Source: Erysipelothrix aquatica (GTDB taxonomy: Bacteria > Bacillota_I > Bacilli_A > Erysipelotrichales > Erysipelotrichaceae). From it: a DNA stretch of 58,227 nt. The notes beneath the pieces are model-generated. The model was not told where the DNA came from. It saw only the letters and a list, made by a program, of their open reading frames with translations, and searched no databases. Shown here in pieces: positions 55,584-58,227 of this stretch. Each line of letters opens with the position of its first letter. Position 1 is the stretch's first letter. The DNA lies in contig NZ_WTSY02000013.1 of NCBI RefSeq assembly GCF_009828775.2, positions 1 to 58,227 of the forward strand. Reading direction: 5' to 3'. The position numbers and the translations under genes were made by a program.

Positions 55584-55584
55584 T
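55576..55584 (+). promoter_or_regulatory. Extended -10 promoter, six bases before the CDF ATG
   Basis: TGTTATAAT is a strong extended -10 box; it spans the end of the VOC gene. Six bases separate it from ATG 55591, which predicts a leaderless mRNA. Confidence 0.65.
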
Positions 55585-55590
55585 AAATAC

Positions 55591-56709
55591 ATGGAAAATT
55601 TAAACGAAAAAAACAGAAACAAAGAAGGTATTAAAGTAGGTTTAGCGGGACTCGCGATAAACCTACTTTTGTCTGTCTTTAAGGTAACGATAGGAATTAT
55701 TGCGAACTCACAATCTATAATGGCTGATGGTATTAATAACTTTTCAGACTCAATGTCATCGGTTATTACAGTGGTTGGCTTTATCGTCACTGGTAAACCA
55801 GCAGACCGCGAACATCCGTATGGACATCAACGTTTTGAATATATAGCGGGATTTGTGATGGCTTTAATTATGGGTGTTTTAGGATTGGAAGTTCTCAAAA
55901 CATCGATAGCTAATATTATTGAACCACAAACTACAACGTTCTCGATGCTTGCCATCTTTGTTCTGATATTTTCAATTGCTGCTAAAGGATTCATGGCATA
56001 TATGTACGATGTTCAAGCACGAAAACTCAAATCAGACATGCTACTAGCATCCCGTCAAGATAGTCTCAATGACATGATGACCACCGCTGGTGTTCTGATT
56101 GGTGTTGGCTTTCAATTTTGGACTGGCTATACCATTGATGCCTACTTAGGACTGGGCTTATCCTTGTTTATTCTTTGGTCAGCTCTAAAAATGGTCCGTG
56201 AATTCATGAATAGTCTTCTCGGAGAACGCCCTGATGCATCAGTTCTTGATGAAATAAAAATAATTTTGGATACGAATTCCGAAATTTTAGGATATCACGA
56301 TTTAATGGTTCATAATTACGGATCAAATACGACATACGGGAGTGTTCATGTTGAAATTAATCAAACAATGTCACTGATTGACGCCCATACGATTGTCGAT
56401 ACTTTGGAGAATACAATTCTAAACAAAACAGGGATTTCGTTGGCGATTCATATGGATCCATTAGATATCGAGAGTCCCGAAATGAAAGAGATTTATCAAA
56501 TTATAAAAAAACATATACGAACGTTCTATGGTGGTGTTGATTTTCATGATGTTCGAATTATTCACGACACGCTGATGTTTGATCTCGTGATTGAACCCGA
56601 TAAACTCAATGTAGTAGACACAATCAAAACCACACTTAAAGAAGAGCTCGCGCGTAATGGTTTTACCTATCCCCTGAAAGTTACCGTTGATACTCAGCAA
56701 TTAATATAG
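55591..56709 (+). CDS. Cation diffusion facilitator (metal efflux)
   Basis: A 372-residue CDF transporter that exports divalent metals by proton antiport. Six helices fill about 20-210. The metal site motif is in DGINNFSDSMSSVITVVGF (helix 2) and DSLNDMMTTAGVLIG (helix 5). HPYGHQRFEY is the second family motif. The C-terminal part (215-372) is cytoplasmic with extra length beyond the usual 90-residue domain. The metal, Zn, Mn or Fe, is not readable. The start has no Shine-Dalgarno site, see the promoter. Confidence 0.9.
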   Translation: MENLNEKNRNKEGIKVGLAGLAINLLLSVFKVTIGIIANSQSIMADGINNFSDSMSSVITVVGFIVTGKPADREHPYGHQRFEYIAGFVMALIMGVLGLEVLKTSIANIIEPQTTTFSMLAIFVLIFSIAAKGFMAYMYDVQARKLKSDMLLASRQDSLNDMMTTAGVLIGVGFQFWTGYTIDAYLGLGLSLFILWSALKMVREFMNSLLGERPDASVLDEIKIILDTNSEILGYHDLMVHNYGSNTTYGSVHVEINQTMSLIDAHTIVDTLENTILNKTGISLAIHMDPLDIESPEMKEIYQIIKKHIRTFYGGVDFHDVRIIHDTLMFDLVIEPDKLNVVDTIKTTLKEELARNGFTYPLKVTVDTQQLI

Positions 56710-56723
56710 AATGAGGAACACCT

Positions 56724-58064
56724 GTGAAAGAAACTAAAAAATTTGGACTGTTTACAACCATAGCCATGATTGTCGGAATTGTGGTAGGGTCTGGCATCTT
56801 TTTTAAAACTGATGATATTCTGTTTGCCACCCAAGGCAGCGTCCTTCTAGGAGTCGTACTTTGGGTCGTCGGAGCTTTCGGCATTATCTTTGGTGGGCTC
56901 TGCGTTGCCGAGTATGCGAAACGAACATCAGAAGCCGGTGGACTCATAGCCTATGCGGAACTCGCATGGGGAAAGACAATGGGATACCTTTCTGGATGGT
57001 TTCAAGTTGTTTTCTATTTTCCAGCAATTGTTGCGATTCTATCGTGGATTTGTGCTATATATATTGGATTGCTCTTCAATATTACAGATCCAACAGACAT
57101 TAGACTGTGGATCATAACATTAATCATTATCGTCGCAACATTTGTCTTGAATATATTTAACCGTAACCAAGCGGGGCTATTTCAAAACATTACGCTAGTT
57201 ATTAAAATAGGTGCTTTGCTAGGATTAGCGCTATTGGGGCTGGTTTTTGGAAATCCTTCCAATCTTGCTGCACCAATAATTGAAGAATCACGATTAAATT
57301 CAAGTTTGTTTGTCGGCCTTATTGCGTGCGCATTCTCCTACGATGGTTGGTTTGTTGCACCGGCAATAGCACATGAAATTGAGAACCCGAAGAAGAATCT
57401 ATCGAAAGCATTGATTGTCGCTCCGATTATCATTCTTGCTATCTATCTCGCGTATTTTGTCGGAATTAATGCTTTGTTAGGACCAGAACAAGTGATGGCT
57501 TTGGGTGATGGATCTGTTGGTTACATTGCAGAAATGATTTTTGGACCAATCGGTATGAAATTGGTTTACCTTGCGGTGATCATTTCAATTTTGGGTTCTG
57601 TGAATGGATTAATATTGGGTTACATCCGATTGCCTTATTCTTTGGCAATTCGCAATCGCTTCCCTCATTCGGAGCGATATAAGACAATGAATGATCATCT
57701 TGGAATCCCGGTAGCGTCAGCAAGGCTTGCTTTTGCTCTCGTAATGTTTTGGCTGATTCTTCATGCCATGAGTATCTTTCAAATCACTGTGGGTCCATTA
57801 GCGTTAAGTGGGCTTCAGATTGATAGTTTACCGATTGTGATTACATATGTCTTTTATAGCTCATTGTATGTACGGACATTATATGAAGAGCTAACCCAGA
57901 AACGCTTGGGTGTTTTCAAAGGATATGTTTATCCAGGTCTTGCGTTATTAGGTGCTTCGTTTGTATTGTATGGCGGACTAACGCAACCACAATCAGTTGC
58001 ATATTTCATTATTTCGTTTATGGGAATTGCCTTAGGTTATGTATTTATGAACAAGGAAGCATAG
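56724..58064 (+). CDS. APC-family amino-acid permease
   Basis: A 446-residue transporter with about 12 predicted helices, of the APC/LAT class (SteT-like). The substrate-binding loop is IVGIVVGSGIFF in helix 1, and AFSYDGWFVAPAIAHEIENPKKNLSKAL in the middle is typical. The amino acid carried is unknown. It starts with GTG at 56724, six bases after GAGGAAC, 14 bp behind the CDF gene, so the two may be one transcript. A terminator follows. Confidence 0.9.
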   Translation: MKETKKFGLFTTIAMIVGIVVGSGIFFKTDDILFATQGSVLLGVVLWVVGAFGIIFGGLCVAEYAKRTSEAGGLIAYAELAWGKTMGYLSGWFQVVFYFPAIVAILSWICAIYIGLLFNITDPTDIRLWIITLIIIVATFVLNIFNRNQAGLFQNITLVIKIGALLGLALLGLVFGNPSNLAAPIIEESRLNSSLFVGLIACAFSYDGWFVAPAIAHEIENPKKNLSKALIVAPIIILAIYLAYFVGINALLGPEQVMALGDGSVGYIAEMIFGPIGMKLVYLAVIISILGSVNGLILGYIRLPYSLAIRNRFPHSERYKTMNDHLGIPVASARLAFALVMFWLILHAMSIFQITVGPLALSGLQIDSLPIVITYVFYSSLYVRTLYEELTQKRLGVFKGYVYPGLALLGASFVLYGGLTQPQSVAYFIISFMGIALGYVFMNKEA

Positions 58065-58065
58065 G

Positions 58066-58099
58066 AAAAAGGAGCAGTCTACAGGTCTGCTCCTTTTTT
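58066..58099 (+). terminator. Terminator after the permease
   Basis: AAAAAGGAGCAG pairs with CTGCTCCTTTTT, then T. Beyond it the last ~130 bases show no gene or other recognisable element. Confidence 0.85.
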
Positions 58100-58227
58100 G
58101 GGTTCTACATATTCTAGTGTTGGTGAGAAATCATCAACACTTTTTAATGCTTAATTTCGAACATAATAAAAGACATAGATGACAAACACGATATACTTAG
58201 GTTACTACACTCCAAGAAAGGTGCTAG

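Overview
The window is AT-rich chromosomal DNA of a low-GC Gram-positive bacterium (Firmicutes). Shine-Dalgarno sites are strong, promoters look sigma-A-like, and the window carries a serS T-box leader, parS sites of the TGTTTCACGTGAAACA type and a short SRP RNA between a HAD phosphatase and tadA. The combination of recF-gyrB-gyrA-serS, dnaX-recR and mutS-mutL-miaA with a host-glycan locus fits an Erysipelothrix-like member of the Erysipelotrichia. That assignment is an inference and was not tested by alignment. No rRNA, tRNA, CRISPR array, prophage or insertion sequence was recognised.

Layout. 1-2.9 kb holds a fructose PTS pair (fruK-fruA). 3-10.3 kb is an origin-type block: yaaA, recF, gyrB, gyrA, then a consensus promoter, a T-box leader containing a parS palindrome, and serS. 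dnaA and dnaN, the usual upstream partners, are not in the window. 10.4-18.9 kb holds a HAD phosphatase, a second parS, the SRP RNA, a tadA-acetyltransferase fusion, a sortase, dnaX-recR (no ybaB between them), an unknown 288-residue protein, a CYTH protein, nadK and a rodA-type gene. 18.9-25.8 kb is a tightly overlapping operon: a cysteine-free PTS EIIBC-like membrane protein, mutS, mutL and miaA. 25.9-28.7 kb holds a fused ABC exporter and a small lipoprotein.

28.9-49.1 kb is the centrepiece, an apparently complete intracellular pathway for high-mannose N-glycan fragments. A two-permease/one-lipoprotein ABC importer (no ATPase gene) brings oligosaccharides in. GH92 (alpha-1,2), GH125 (alpha-1,6) and GH38 mannosidases, a GH20 hexosaminidase and a GH1 glycosidase, all lacking signal peptides, take them apart. 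Two ROK kinases and a class I mannose-6-phosphate isomerase feed the sugars to glycolysis. Control appears layered: a YesM/YesN two-component system with a YesL-like protein, a GntR-type repressor with three matching operators, and a probable cre site.

49.1-58.1 kb carries an orphan OmpR-type regulator with Glu at the phospho-acceptor position, two DegV/FakB-like proteins, a YigZ protein, a Fur-family regulator, a stomatin/NfeD pair with an unknown partner, a two-domain VOC protein, a cation-diffusion transporter and an amino-acid permease. The last ~130 bases show nothing recognisable beyond a terminator.

Three genes (sortase, yigZ-type and the cation transporter) have a TATAAT box exactly six bases before the ATG and no convincing Shine-Dalgarno site, which suggests leaderless mRNAs.
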